From contig JAFQZK010000009.1 of the NCBI GenBank assembly GCA_017405965.1, forward strand, positions 1 through 64,000: a DNA stretch of 64,000 nucleotides, written 5' to 3'. Position numbers and translations under genes: made by a program. The notes under the pieces are model-generated. The model searched no databases and was not told the origin of the DNA. It saw only the letters and a program-made list of their open reading frames with translations. This stretch comes from Muribaculaceae bacterium. Lineage in GTDB: Bacteria; Bacteroidota; Bacteroidia; Bacteroidales; Muribaculaceae. Positions 50,815-58,902 of this stretch are shown in pieces. Each line of letters begins with the position of its first letter. Position 1 is the first letter of the stretch.

Positions 50815-51753
50815 TTATTTTCCAAGTAAGAACAAAAGCGGTTGGTCCAGGCGTTTGGCCCAACAGGTCTCGTTGTGGCCGTCGCCATCAAACACAAGGC
50901 TCCTGTAGTGCAGCTTGTCCCAGCCTTTAGCGACAACGACACTGTCGAGCAATTCCTGATAGGGGCCGTAGTCGGCATCAAAGTCCTCGGTGCCGTGGTC
51001 CATGTAGATGAGGCTGCCGTTCGCCTCGGGCAGATGTTGCCCCACATAGTCCCGAAAGCCTGTAGCCCACTGTTCGCCTTTAAATCCATCAGGCAAATGC
51101 GCCATCGACAAGTGAGACGAGAGGCAAGCCACCCCGCCGAACACCTGCGGGTATTCACACAGGGCATAGAGCGAAATCAGACCGCCCATGCTGGAGCCCA
51201 TCATGAAGGTGTGCTCACGGGCAGCCAACGGCTTGTAGCGGTCATCGATAAAGGGCTTCAACTCCTTGACGATGAACTGCAGATAAGCGTCGCCCGAGAG
51301 TTTATCGATTTTAGCCTTCTTGCGGTCGGCTTCGGCCACATGCTGCCAAGTTTTGGCCGGGAAATACTCGGTGAGGCGGTCGTCGGTGTTATAGATGCCC
51401 ACGACGATACACGGCCTGATGACGCCAGCCCGTATCAGGCTGTCCATCACCTCATCGACATGCCACTCCTGGCGGTTCCACGTCGTGGTGGCATCGAACA
51501 GCATGTTGCCGTCGTGCATGTAGAGCACATCGCACGAGTCACCCGTCTGATAGCCCTCGGGCAGCCAGACGACCACATCCCTGGACGGGACAAACTGCGA
51601 CTCGAACTGCGGGAAGCGCTCCAATGTCCCGTGACTTGCCGTGGGAGTCGTATTGCGAGGCGGCCTCATACACCAGGCCAATGCGACCACCAGCAGGAAC
51701 AAAAGTGTTCCCAACTGCCATAACCTTATCTTGGTTTTACGTCCTAAAGCCAT
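50815..51753 (-). CDS. Alpha/beta-hydrolase esterase of the enterochelin-esterase-like family
   Basis: The product has 312 residues from the ATG at 51753; an ATG 14 codons upstream is less likely. The N terminus has one hydrophobic segment (about 8-27), an anchor or signal peptide. The nucleophile elbow is GSSMGGLIS (GxSxG), and the expected acid and base lie in DHGTEDFDAD and DGDGHNETCW. The family hydrolyses esters such as siderophores or acylated sugars. It is 12 bp before psuK, but a link to pseudouridine use is not obvious. Confidence 0.85.
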   Translation of the reverse strand: MALGRKTKIRLWQLGTLLFLLVVALAWCMRPPRNTTPTASHGTLERFPQFESQFVPSRDVVVWLPEGYQTGDSCDVLYMHDGNMLFDATTTWNRQEWHVDEVMDSLIRAGVIRPCIVVGIYNTDDRLTEYFPAKTWQHVAEADRKKAKIDKLSGDAYLQFIVKELKPFIDDRYKPLAAREHTFMMGSSMGGLISLYALCEYPQVFGGVACLSSHLSMAHLPDGFKGEQWATGFRDYVGQHLPEANGSLIYMDHGTEDFDADYGPYQELLDSVVVAKGWDKLHYRSLVFDGDGHNETCWAKRLDQPLLFLLGK

Positions 51754-51901
51754 AATTCTTGGATATTTCTCATCTGCAAAGATAAAACAAATCAATCATA
51801 ACGGCACATTTTTTATTTTTTATGATGAAATGCGGTGACTTTAAGGCGAAGTTTTATATCTTTGCAGGTTAGAACGAAATGAACCATAAAACTAAAACGA
51901 T

Positions 51902-52762
51902 ATGATGACCGATAATGATAAAGTGCTGGATGCCGATGTCAAGCCATTATACATTGTAACCGGCTCCACCGACAGCATGGGCAGTGTGATTACCCGCAAA
52001 CTCGCCGAGCAGGGCAAAGCCGTGCTGCTGGCGAGCCGCGACATCCAAAAGGCCGAGAACTTTGCCACCCAACTGCGCAAAGTGACTCGCAACAAGGACA
52101 TCTCCTGCCTGCAACTGGACCTGAACTCCTTTGAACTGGTCAACGACTTTGTGGCACTCCTGCGTGCGTTGAAGCGCCCCATCGCGGCCCTTATCAACAA
52201 TGCCGGCCTGCTGCCCCGCCGCAGCGAGATATCGCCCAACGGCTTTGAACACGCAGTGCAGGTGAACTACCTGAGCACCGTGCTGTTGTCGATGCAGGTC
52301 TATCCGCTGATTGAGGAGGGCGGCAGCATCATCCTGTCGACCAGCGTGTCGCGCCGCTTTGTTACTCTCCCGTATGAGTTCCCCGCCGTGTCCCATTTCA
52401 CGCCGCTGGGAGCCTATGCCCAAAGCAAGCTGGCGCTGACCTTGTTCTCCATCTACATGTCCAGCACCATGAAGACGCGCCGTGTTGCCGTGAACTGCGT
52501 GAATCCCGGCTTGCTGAAGAGCGGAGCCATCGCCATGTCGCGCTGGATGGATCGCGTTCCCGACTACCTGAGCCGCAACATCCCCAGCCCCGAGGCAGGC
52601 GTCGTGCCCACCATGCGTGCGCTGGAGAGCAACGAGACCGGTTACTTGTTCTCGGGCACCGACAGAAAGGTGAAGACCTCCACCATGCTCAGGAACCGCG
52701 AGATGTTCATCCGCTTGTGCAACGACACGATGCGCATCCTCAAAGAGCACATCGACAAATGA
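51902..52762 (+). CDS. Short-chain dehydrogenase/reductase (SDR) family protein
   Basis: The product has 286 residues with a Rossmann fold. The cofactor loop reads VTGSTDSMGSVI, where the second Gly of the usual TGxxxGxG is Ser. The rest is normal: INNAGLL (NNAG motif near 99), Ser in STSVSRR and the catalytic YAQSK near 180. Substrate unknown; these proteins resemble retinol dehydrogenase/WWOX-like SDRs. A TATCTTTG box is at 51857-51864. RibF follows 43 bp downstream. Confidence 0.88.
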   Translation: MMTDNDKVLDADVKPLYIVTGSTDSMGSVITRKLAEQGKAVLLASRDIQKAENFATQLRKVTRNKDISCLQLDLNSFELVNDFVALLRALKRPIAALINNAGLLPRRSEISPNGFEHAVQVNYLSTVLLSMQVYPLIEEGGSIILSTSVSRRFVTLPYEFPAVSHFTPLGAYAQSKLALTLFSIYMSSTMKTRRVAVNCVNPGLLKSGAIAMSRWMDRVPDYLSRNIPSPEAGVVPTMRALESNETGYLFSGTDRKVKTSTMLRNREMFIRLCNDTMRILKEHIDK

Positions 52763-52805
52763 GGTATCAACTCTGCAAGCCCTCAAGAAAAAAACAAAAA
52801 CAGGA

Positions 52806-53750
52806 ATGAAGGTTTTGAGTGAAAACGACCGCCTGCCGTCGTGCAGCACTGTCGCCACAATCGGCATGTTTGACGGTGTTCACCGCGGACACGCCACACT
52901 GGTCGACTTCCTGAACCGACGAGCAACCGATGCTGGCAAGCAATCGCTGGTCATCACTTTCCTGAGCCACCCACGTCAGGTGCTCCACCCCGACGATCCC
53001 TTCAAGCTCATCATGCCGCTGAACAAGCGTCTGGAACAGATCGAGGCCCTGGGTCCCGACCTGTTGCTGACGTTGGAGTTCACCCCCGAACTGGCCCAAC
53101 TCGACTCGTCGCAGTTCATCGAGCTGCTGCACGACCGATATGGCGTTGACCAACTGGTGACGGGCTATAACCACCGCTTCGGGCACAACAAGGGCGAGAC
53201 CTTTGAGGACTACTGCCGCCACGGCCAGCGGTTGGGCGTCAAGGTCATCAAGGCTCCCGAGTATCTGGGACAATATGCCCCGGTTAGTTCCACCATCATA
53301 CGCGGCCAGATTGCCGCCGGCAGGGTTGTGGATGCGATGCATTGCATGGGTCGTCCCTATTCCCTCACCGGCAAGGTGGTTCACGGCTTCCATAACGGCA
53401 GAGGGCTGGGTTTCCCCACCGCTAACGTGGGTGAACTCGATCCCAATCTGCTGTTGCCACACAACGGCGCGTATGCCGTGCTGGCGCATGTCGCCGGCCA
53501 GCAGCTGCAAGGCATGACAAACATCGGCCGTCGCCCCACGCTGGACAACGGCCACAAGTTGAGCATCGAGGTCAACCTGTTTGACTTTGACGACGACATC
53601 TACGGAGCAGACATCACGCTGGAATTCATCAGTTTCCTGCGCCTCGAGTTCAAGATGTGCGGTCTGGAGGAGCTCAAGCAGCAACTCACCCTTGACCGCG
53701 ACAATGCCAAGCGCATTCTTCAAGAATATTTAATCAACCAACATTCATAA
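52806..53750 (+). CDS. ribF: Bifunctional riboflavin kinase/FAD synthetase
   Basis: The product has 314 residues. The N-terminal adenylyltransferase domain has TIGMFDGVHRGHATLV (HxGH nucleotide-binding motif, near 17-30) and SSTIIRGQIAAGRV. The C-terminal flavokinase domain has GRGLGFPTANV, ...NIGRRPTLD and the late VEVNLFDFDDDIYG. It turns riboflavin into FMN and FAD. It is 9 bp before upp, so the two genes are cotranscribed; the FAD enzyme NadB is encoded two genes on. Confidence 0.96.
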   Translation: MKVLSENDRLPSCSTVATIGMFDGVHRGHATLVDFLNRRATDAGKQSLVITFLSHPRQVLHPDDPFKLIMPLNKRLEQIEALGPDLLLTLEFTPELAQLDSSQFIELLHDRYGVDQLVTGYNHRFGHNKGETFEDYCRHGQRLGVKVIKAPEYLGQYAPVSSTIIRGQIAAGRVVDAMHCMGRPYSLTGKVVHGFHNGRGLGFPTANVGELDPNLLLPHNGAYAVLAHVAGQQLQGMTNIGRRPTLDNGHKLSIEVNLFDFDDDIYGADITLEFISFLRLEFKMCGLEELKQQLTLDRDNAKRILQEYLINQHS

Positions 53751-53759
53751 AAAGAGAAT

Positions 53760-54416
53760 ATGGAAATCATCAACCTGTGTGACCAAAATTCGCTGGTGGG
53801 ACAATTCATGAGCGAAATACGCGACAAAGCGTTGCAGCAAGAGCGCCTGCGCTTCCGTGCCAACATTCAGCGTCTGGGCCAAATCATGGCCTACGAGGTT
53901 TCAAAGAAACTGCAGTATCACACTGTGGGTGTCGAGACACCGTTGGGCGTGAAACAATGCAATGTACTGAACGATCAAGTGGTGCTGGCCACCCTGCTGC
54001 GTGCCGGTCTGCCCTTCCATGAGGGCTTCCTGAGCTACTTTGACGGAGCAGAGAACGCCTTTGTATCGGCCTACAGAAAGTACTTCCCCAAGACCGACGA
54101 CTTTGTCGTTCACATCGAGTATATCGCCAGTCCTCGCCTTGACGACAAGACGCTGGTCATCGTCGATCCGATGCTTGCCACCGGCTCATCGATGGAACTC
54201 GCCTATCAGGCCCTGGTGACCAAAGGTCATCCCGCCCACATCCATGTGGCCAGCGTTGTAGCCACACCCAAGGCCATTGAGGTCGTTCGCAAGCACTTGC
54301 CCGAGGACAAGACGACATTGTGGACGTGTGACATCGACACCGAACTCAACGAGCACAGTTACATCGTGCCCGGCCTGGGCGACTGCGGCGACCTGCTCTA
54401 CGGAGAGAAAGAGTAA
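53760..54416 (+). CDS. upp: Uracil phosphoribosyltransferase
   Basis: The product has 218 residues. It joins uracil and PRPP to make UMP in pyrimidine salvage. The PRPP loop is VIVDPMLATGSSMELAYQAL (near 140-159), and the uracil-binding end has YIVPGLGDCGDLLYGEKE. It sits between ribF and nadB on one strand; a CTAGA array begins 1 bp after its TAA. Confidence 0.95.
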   Translation: MEIINLCDQNSLVGQFMSEIRDKALQQERLRFRANIQRLGQIMAYEVSKKLQYHTVGVETPLGVKQCNVLNDQVVLATLLRAGLPFHEGFLSYFDGAENAFVSAYRKYFPKTDDFVVHIEYIASPRLDDKTLVIVDPMLATGSSMELAYQALVTKGHPAHIHVASVVATPKAIEVVRKHLPEDKTTLWTCDIDTELNEHSYIVPGLGDCGDLLYGEKE

Positions 54417-54417
54417 A

Positions 54418-54480
54418 CTAGATATCCTAGATAATCTAGATGTTCTAGAGAATCTAGAGAATCTAGATAGTCTAGAGAAT
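54418..54480. repeat. 9-bp CTAGA array between upp and nadB
   Basis: Seven units in register: ctagatatc, ctagataat, ctagatgtt, ctagagaat, ctagagaat, ctagatagt, ctagagaat, then a decayed ctggcatga. The array begins 1 bp after the upp stop. The spacing matches the psuK-psuG array at 49861. CTAG is usually rare in bacterial DNA, so the clustering is striking. Confidence 0.92.
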
Positions 54481-54508
54481 CTGGCATGACAAATAAAATC
54501 GAAAAACT

Positions 54509-56101
54509 ATGGTACGCAAATATGATTATCTTGTTATCGGCTCGGGTGTAGCCGGTATGAGTTTTGCCTTGAAGGTGGCAAAGACAGGCACTGTGGCCCT
54601 CGTGTGCAAATCCAAGATGGAGGAGGCCAACACCGACCTCGCCCAGGGCGGCGTCGCCACGGTGACCAACCTCGAGGTGGACAACTTCGACAAGCACATC
54701 CACGACACGATGGTGGCCGGTGACTGGCTCAGCGACCCTGAGGCCGTGAAGAAAGTCGTTACCGAGGCACCCGCCCAGATCCAGGAGCTGCTGGGCTGGG
54801 GCGTTGACTTCGACAAGAACGAGAAGGGTGAGTTTGACCTTCACCGCGAGGGCGGTCACAGCGAATTCCGCATCCTTCACCATGCCGATAACACAGGTCA
54901 CGAAATCCAAGTGTCGTTGATCGAGACCGTCAAGAACAATCCCAACATCGACGTGTTTGAAGACCATTTTGCCGTTGAAATCCTGACGCAGCACCACTTG
55001 GGAAAAATCGTGACGCGGCGCACGCCCGGCATCGAATGCTATGGAGCCTACGTCCTGAACCAGGAGACCGGCGAGGTGGATACCTTCCTGTCGCGCGTGA
55101 CGTTGATGGCGACAGGCGGCGTAGGCTGTGTTTACCATACCACGACCAACCCGCTGGTGGCTACCGGTGACGGCATCGCCATGGTCTATCGTGCCAAGGG
55201 TACGGTGCAGGACATGGAGTTCGTGCAGTTCCACCCCACCGCACTCTATCATCCCGGCGACCGTCCCGCCTTCCTCATCACCGAGGCGATGCGCGGCTAC
55301 GGCGGCGTGTTACGCAACCTGGGCGGCGAGGAATTCATGCAGAAGTATGACCCGCGCCTGTCGCTGGCCCCGCGCGACGTGGTGGCCCGCGCCATCGACA
55401 ACGAGATGAAGCAGCGCGGCGAGGACCACGTCTTCCTGGACGTGACGCACAAGGACCCCGAAGAGACCAAGCACCACTTCCCCAACATCTACAAGCACTG
55501 TCTGGACCTGGGCATCGACATCACCAAGGAGTATATCCCCGTGGTACCTGCTGCTCATTACATGTGCGGTGGCATCAAGGTTGACCTGAACGCCTGCTCA
55601 AGCATCAAGCGTCTGTATGCCGTGGGCGAGTGCTCCTGCACAGGTCTGCACGGCGGCAACCGCTTGGCCAGCAACTCGCTGATCGAGGCTGTCGTGTATG
55701 CCGACGCTGCCGCCAAGCATGCCATTGAGCATCGCAACGAGTTCAGCTGGCGCGAGGACATCCCCGACTGGGACGACGCCGGCACGACGCACCCCGAGGA
55801 GATGGTGCTCATCAGCCAGAGCGAGAAAGAGGTGGGCGAAATCATGGCCACCTACGTGGGCATCGTGCGCAGCAACCTGCGTCTGGACAGGGCTTGGAAC
55901 CGTCTCGACATCCTGTACGAGGAGACGGAGAAACTGTTCAAGACCAGCAACGTGTCGCGCCGCATCTGCGAGCTGCGCAATATCATCAACGTGGCTTACC
56001 TTATCACCCGTCAGGCCAAGGACCGCAAGGAATCCCGCGGCTTGCACTACACCATCGACTATCCCCCTCAACCCAAGAGCGAGGACGACCTGAAATTGTG
56101 A
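54509..56101 (+). CDS. nadB: L-aspartate oxidase
   Basis: The product has 530 residues. It oxidises L-aspartate to iminoaspartate in NAD synthesis. FAD-binding: YLVIGSGVAGMSFALKVA at 7-24 and TDLAQGGVAT near 45. Active-site region HREGGHSEFRILHHADNTG near 113, and the C-terminal YAVGECSCTGLHGGNRLASNS with GGNRLASNSLIE for the isoalloxazine ring. The partner nadA/nadC genes are not next to it. A MITE-like element begins 19 bp after the stop. Confidence 0.97.
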   Translation: MVRKYDYLVIGSGVAGMSFALKVAKTGTVALVCKSKMEEANTDLAQGGVATVTNLEVDNFDKHIHDTMVAGDWLSDPEAVKKVVTEAPAQIQELLGWGVDFDKNEKGEFDLHREGGHSEFRILHHADNTGHEIQVSLIETVKNNPNIDVFEDHFAVEILTQHHLGKIVTRRTPGIECYGAYVLNQETGEVDTFLSRVTLMATGGVGCVYHTTTNPLVATGDGIAMVYRAKGTVQDMEFVQFHPTALYHPGDRPAFLITEAMRGYGGVLRNLGGEEFMQKYDPRLSLAPRDVVARAIDNEMKQRGEDHVFLDVTHKDPEETKHHFPNIYKHCLDLGIDITKEYIPVVPAAHYMCGGIKVDLNACSSIKRLYAVGECSCTGLHGGNRLASNSLIEAVVYADAAAKHAIEHRNEFSWREDIPDWDDAGTTHPEEMVLISQSEKEVGEIMATYVGIVRSNLRLDRAWNRLDILYEETEKLFKTSNVSRRICELRNIINVAYLITRQAKDRKESRGLHYTIDYPPQPKSEDDLKL

Positions 56102-56119
56102 GGTCACAAAGATTTCAAT

Positions 56120-56251
56120 AAGAGGCTGTGTCATAATTCATCTACTAGAACTATAACCGCCCTGCGGGCGGGAAATTAAGCAAATTATGTATTAAATTCC
56201 CGAACAATAGCACGGTTATATTAAAAGGTAGCAATTATGACACAGCCTCTT
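56120..56251. mobile_element. MITE-like element, copy 2
   Basis: 132 bp with perfect 19-bp inverted ends (aagaggctgtgtcataatt at 56120-56138 and its reverse complement at 56233-56251). The core has aaccgccctgcgggcgggaa followed by attaagcaaatta, shared with copy 1 at 32947. It lies between nadB and an AT-rich gene pair, at a sharp change of base composition. No ORF inside; the ATG at 56237 is part of the inverted end. Confidence 0.75.
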
Positions 56252-56278
56252 TTTAAATATCCTAATCATGCAATGTTT

Positions 56279-56716
56279 ATGATGGGCAAACGTAAAGTTC
56301 TTTTCGTTCTTATAGCTCTGTTGATTTTAAGCCTTTTTTCATGGGTATCATGTGACAAATATGATGAACCCTTTGCAACAACACGTGATGAGTATGATGT
56401 ATACTATTATGTAGAATATGCAACAACTCATACTTTGCACAACATTGCTCATGTTGAATATACAACGCCAGATGGCATTGAAAGTTATTATCTGTCTGAA
56501 AATGAGGCTTATGTGCTTATTGATAAAGTTCCAAAAGGCTCAAAATTAAGTATTTCTACTTATCTTGATGTGAATGAAGCATTACGCGATACAAAAGCTA
56601 GAATCGGTATAGAAGTCAAAAGAGGCGATGAAGATGATTATCACGAGGTAGCCTATATGGAAGGTGAGTGTCCATTAGCTTCTAAACCGCTAGAATTGAG
56701 CTATGTTTTACCTTAG
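56279..56716 (+). CDS. Hypothetical exported or lipoprotein, AT-rich
   Basis: The product has 145 residues from 56279 (MMGKRKVLFVLIALLILSLF, then SWVSC). The upstream ATG at 56237 is inside a MITE end and was rejected. The Cys is a possible lipidation site, though the lipobox is poor. The mature part is acidic and Tyr-rich (DEYDVYYYVEYATTH) with an immunoglobulin-like beta pattern (IEVKRGDEDDYHEVAYMEGE). The gene is clearly more AT-rich than its neighbours, with codons such as tta, aaa and gat dominating. Not recognised; likely acquired. Confidence 0.6.
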   Translation: MMGKRKVLFVLIALLILSLFSWVSCDKYDEPFATTRDEYDVYYYVEYATTHTLHNIAHVEYTTPDGIESYYLSENEAYVLIDKVPKGSKLSISTYLDVNEALRDTKARIGIEVKRGDEDDYHEVAYMEGECPLASKPLELSYVLP

Positions 56717-56830
56717 TTAACGTACAGATGCAAACGGGATATTAGTTATTCATGCCATTTATTGTTATCATCTCATTTTCAAAGAGATTGACTCATATTT
56801 CTAGCGGCATGATTCTTGCTTGTGAACCAT

Positions 56831-56840
56831 TAGAAGGAGG
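56831..56840 (+). promoter_or_regulatory. Strong Shine-Dalgarno sequence
   Basis: tagaaggagg, with ggagg ending 8 nt before the ATG at 56849. Nothing this close to the anti-SD consensus was noted before other genes in this window. Confidence 0.75.
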
Positions 56841-56848
56841 ACACAATC

Positions 56849-57091
56849 ATGTTAGAGGATTTATTTAACGGATTAGGCTTAGGAGTATTATTCCTGATTG
56901 CTCTGGTACTTGTGGTGATCACAATTGGATTCAAAGTGTTGCTTTGGGTGGGCGGAATTATAATAGCATGTGTGCTTGGTTATGCCATCATCAAAGCTAT
57001 TTGGTTCTGGACTTGTCGTTTAATGGCATATATCCTACCTAAGGGGTCTAGAACTCAAGTCTGGTTTGACAGACAGAATATGAAATACTAA
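56849..57091 (+). CDS. Small membrane protein with a strong ribosome binding site
   Basis: The product has 80 residues with two adjoining hydrophobic segments (about 9-28 and 30-55) and a basic C terminus (LPKGSRTQVWFDRQNMKY). Its start is fixed by an AGAAGGAGG sequence 8 nt upstream. AT-rich DNA and this ribosome site set it apart from its neighbours; it probably came in with the preceding gene. Family unknown. Confidence 0.65.
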   Translation: MLEDLFNGLGLGVLFLIALVLVVITIGFKVLLWVGGIIIACVLGYAIIKAIWFWTCRLMAYILPKGSRTQVWFDRQNMKY

Positions 57092-57182
57092 CATTGTACC
57101 CGCTGAAAGCACATACATAGCGAAAACCATTAATTGATAGAGCCACGGAAAACTCATCTTGACAAGTGACCAAAACTTGTTT

Positions 57183-57509
57183 TTAGGGGATTTCTTCGTA
57201 TTCGGCGTCGGTGATTTGCTCTTCGATGATGGTGCGGGTTTCACCGCCTGGCGAGGTTTCCTCGATGATGGTGCCGGAGACTTCCTCGAAGTCGGCATAC
57301 TCGCCCTCGTTGCTGGTGAAGATTTTGCGCTCACCGGTCGCTGTATATTCCTCCTCTTCCTCGTCGCGACGGGGTCGCTCGTGCTGCTGGCGTCCACGGA
57401 ATGACTCGTTGACACGGCGACGCAGGTTCTGCATGTAGAACCACCCCCGCAACAGGGGGATTCCTATCATCAAGAACAGGACGAACAATATGAATATCAG
57501 AAAACTCAT
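57183..57509 (-). CDS. DUF4834 family protein
   Basis: The product has 108 residues: one N-terminal membrane helix (about 2-20, SFLIFILFVLFLMIGIPLL), an Arg-rich stretch (NLRRRVNESFRGRQQHERPR), and an acidic tail (EGEYADFEEVSGTIIEE). It agrees with the DUF4834 family, which in Bacteroidales sits next to pssA. The stop codon of pssA and this start are adjacent (57509/57510), so they are coupled. Role unknown. Confidence 0.82.
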   Translation of the reverse strand: MSFLIFILFVLFLMIGIPLLRGWFYMQNLRRRVNESFRGRQQHERPRRDEEEEEYTATGERKIFTSNEGEYADFEEVSGTIIEETSPGGETRTIIEEQITDAEYEEIP

Positions 57510-58190
57510 TTATTTTTCTCTTTTAATGATCGACAGCAGCACGTATAGTGCTATGGCGGCGGCAAGGCCGGGCAGGCCCAGCAATACGACAAATACCACC
57601 GTAGCCACTATCTGCAAATATTGTGCCCAATTCTGCTTGAGCGACGAGAGGTTGTGCATCTTCAATGAGAACATGCGCAATGGAGATACCATGAGCAGTG
57701 ACATCACCACGATGAGCAGCAGCACGATCCAGACGGGGCAATCATAATGGTGGTAATACCAGTCGGTGAAGCCGATCCAGAAGATGGCATTGGCCGGGAT
57801 GGGCAGGCCGGTGAAGGTGGTGGCTTGGTTGGTGTCGACATTGAAACGGGCCAGACGCAGGGCGCCGAACACGGGCAGCAGCAAGGCAAACAAGGCCCAT
57901 GGACCATCATTGGGCATCATGCTATACAAGATCAGTGCCGGCGCAAGTCCAAAGCTCACCAGGTCGGCCAGCGAATCCAGTTCCTTGCCGATGGCGCTGA
58001 CGGCATGCAGCCAGCGCGCCACCAGACCATCAAGAAAATCGGCGACAGCCGATAGGGCGATAAACCCAAAAGCCACGATGTAGGGAGCTACCAAACATCC
58101 GTTTGACAGCGCCGCGATGCACGCCATGCAGCCGAAAAACAGGTTGAGCGAGGTGATGGCGTTGGGTATGTTGTTGCGTATTGCGTTCAT
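57510..58190 (-). CDS. pssA: CDP-diacylglycerol-serine O-phosphatidyltransferase
   Basis: The product has 226 residues and about seven membrane segments. It makes phosphatidylserine from CDP-diacylglycerol and serine. The CDP-alcohol phosphotransferase signature is complete: D51-FLD54-GLVAR ... G68-KELD72-SLAD76. The product of the gene upstream, Psd, uses the phosphatidylserine to make phosphatidylethanolamine. The 34-bp gap between them contains a 7-bp array. Confidence 0.95.
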   Translation of the reverse strand: MNAIRNNIPNAITSLNLFFGCMACIAALSNGCLVAPYIVAFGFIALSAVADFLDGLVARWLHAVSAIGKELDSLADLVSFGLAPALILYSMMPNDGPWALFALLLPVFGALRLARFNVDTNQATTFTGLPIPANAIFWIGFTDWYYHHYDCPVWIVLLLIVVMSLLMVSPLRMFSLKMHNLSSLKQNWAQYLQIVATVVFVVLLGLPGLAAAIALYVLLSIIKREK

Positions 58191-58201
58191 TGGTTCAATA
58201 T

Positions 58202-58229
58202 CACTAATCTTTAATCACTAATCACTAAT
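58202..58229. repeat. 7-bp array spanning the psd stop codon
   Basis: Four units in register: cactaat, ctttaat, cactaat, cactaat. The cta at 58225-58227 is the TAG stop of psd read on the minus strand. It is the second case in this window where such an array provides the stop of the upstream gene. Confidence 0.8.
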
Positions 58230-58902
58230 CTTTTTTAAGACGTGCCACGAGGGTCTCGCCGCCCCAGGTGCGCTCACCCAGTTTTACCATGATTTGAGTA
58301 TCCAATGGCAGGAAGATGTCCACCCTGGAGCCGAACTTGATGAAGCCGATGAAGTCGTTGACATCGACCGTCTCGCCCTGCTCGACGTAGGTCACGATGC
58401 GACGTGCCACTGCACCGGCGATTTGGCGGACAAGGATTTCCTCGCCTGTTGCCGTGCGGATGACGATTGACGAACGCTCGTTGTCGCTGCTTGACTTGGG
58501 CAGGTTGGCGGCCAAGAAACGTCCCGAATGATGCTTGTAGTAGGTCACCTCACCCTTGACGGGCACCCAGTTAGCATGGACATTGAAGACCGTCATGAAC
58601 ACCGAGAGCTGGATGCAGTCGCGATGCAAATACTCGTCCTCATAGACCTCCTCGAGGGCTACCACCGTGCCATCGACACTCGAGACGACAGCAGTGCCGT
58701 CGCTGTTGTCACCCTTGAAATGACGCCTGGGCAGCCTGAAGAAGTTGAGCACCAACAGGAACAATATAGCCATCAGTCCAATCAGCACCCAAGCCACCGG
58801 CTTGTAGTCGAAGAACCAATAGGCCAGCGTTCCGCTTGCCACCATAATCAGGAACAGGACAAGCAATATATTCTCACCCTCGTGATGGATTTTAACTTTC
58901 AT
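58225..58902 (-). CDS. psd: Phosphatidylserine decarboxylase
   Basis: The product has 225 residues, the short Bacteroidota/archaeal-type enzyme. Two membrane helices lie at about 13-50. The self-cleavage site that makes the pyruvoyl group is Gly191-Ser192 in IKFGSRVDIFLP. It also has the conserved 'SVFMTVFNVHANWVPVKGEV' block. It decarboxylates phosphatidylserine to phosphatidylethanolamine and heads the psd-pssA-DUF4834 operon. Confidence 0.95.
   Translation of the reverse strand: MKVKIHHEGENILLVLFLIMVASGTLAYWFFDYKPVAWVLIGLMAILFLLVLNFFRLPRRHFKGDNSDGTAVVSSVDGTVVALEEVYEDEYLHRDCIQLSVFMTVFNVHANWVPVKGEVTYYKHHSGRFLAANLPKSSSDNERSSIVIRTATGEEILVRQIAGAVARRIVTYVEQGETVDVNDFIGFIKFGSRVDIFLPLDTQIMVKLGERTWGGETLVARLKKD

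Noticed and set aside
56237-56278. Longer start for the AT-rich lipoprotein at 56237
   Set aside because: The ATG is part of the MITE inverted end (tgacacagcct), and the extension precedes a normal signal peptide start.
57035-57415. Minus-strand frame of 126 codons overlapping the DUF4834 gene
   Set aside because: Ser/Pro/Arg-rich shadow in another frame of the DUF4834 gene.
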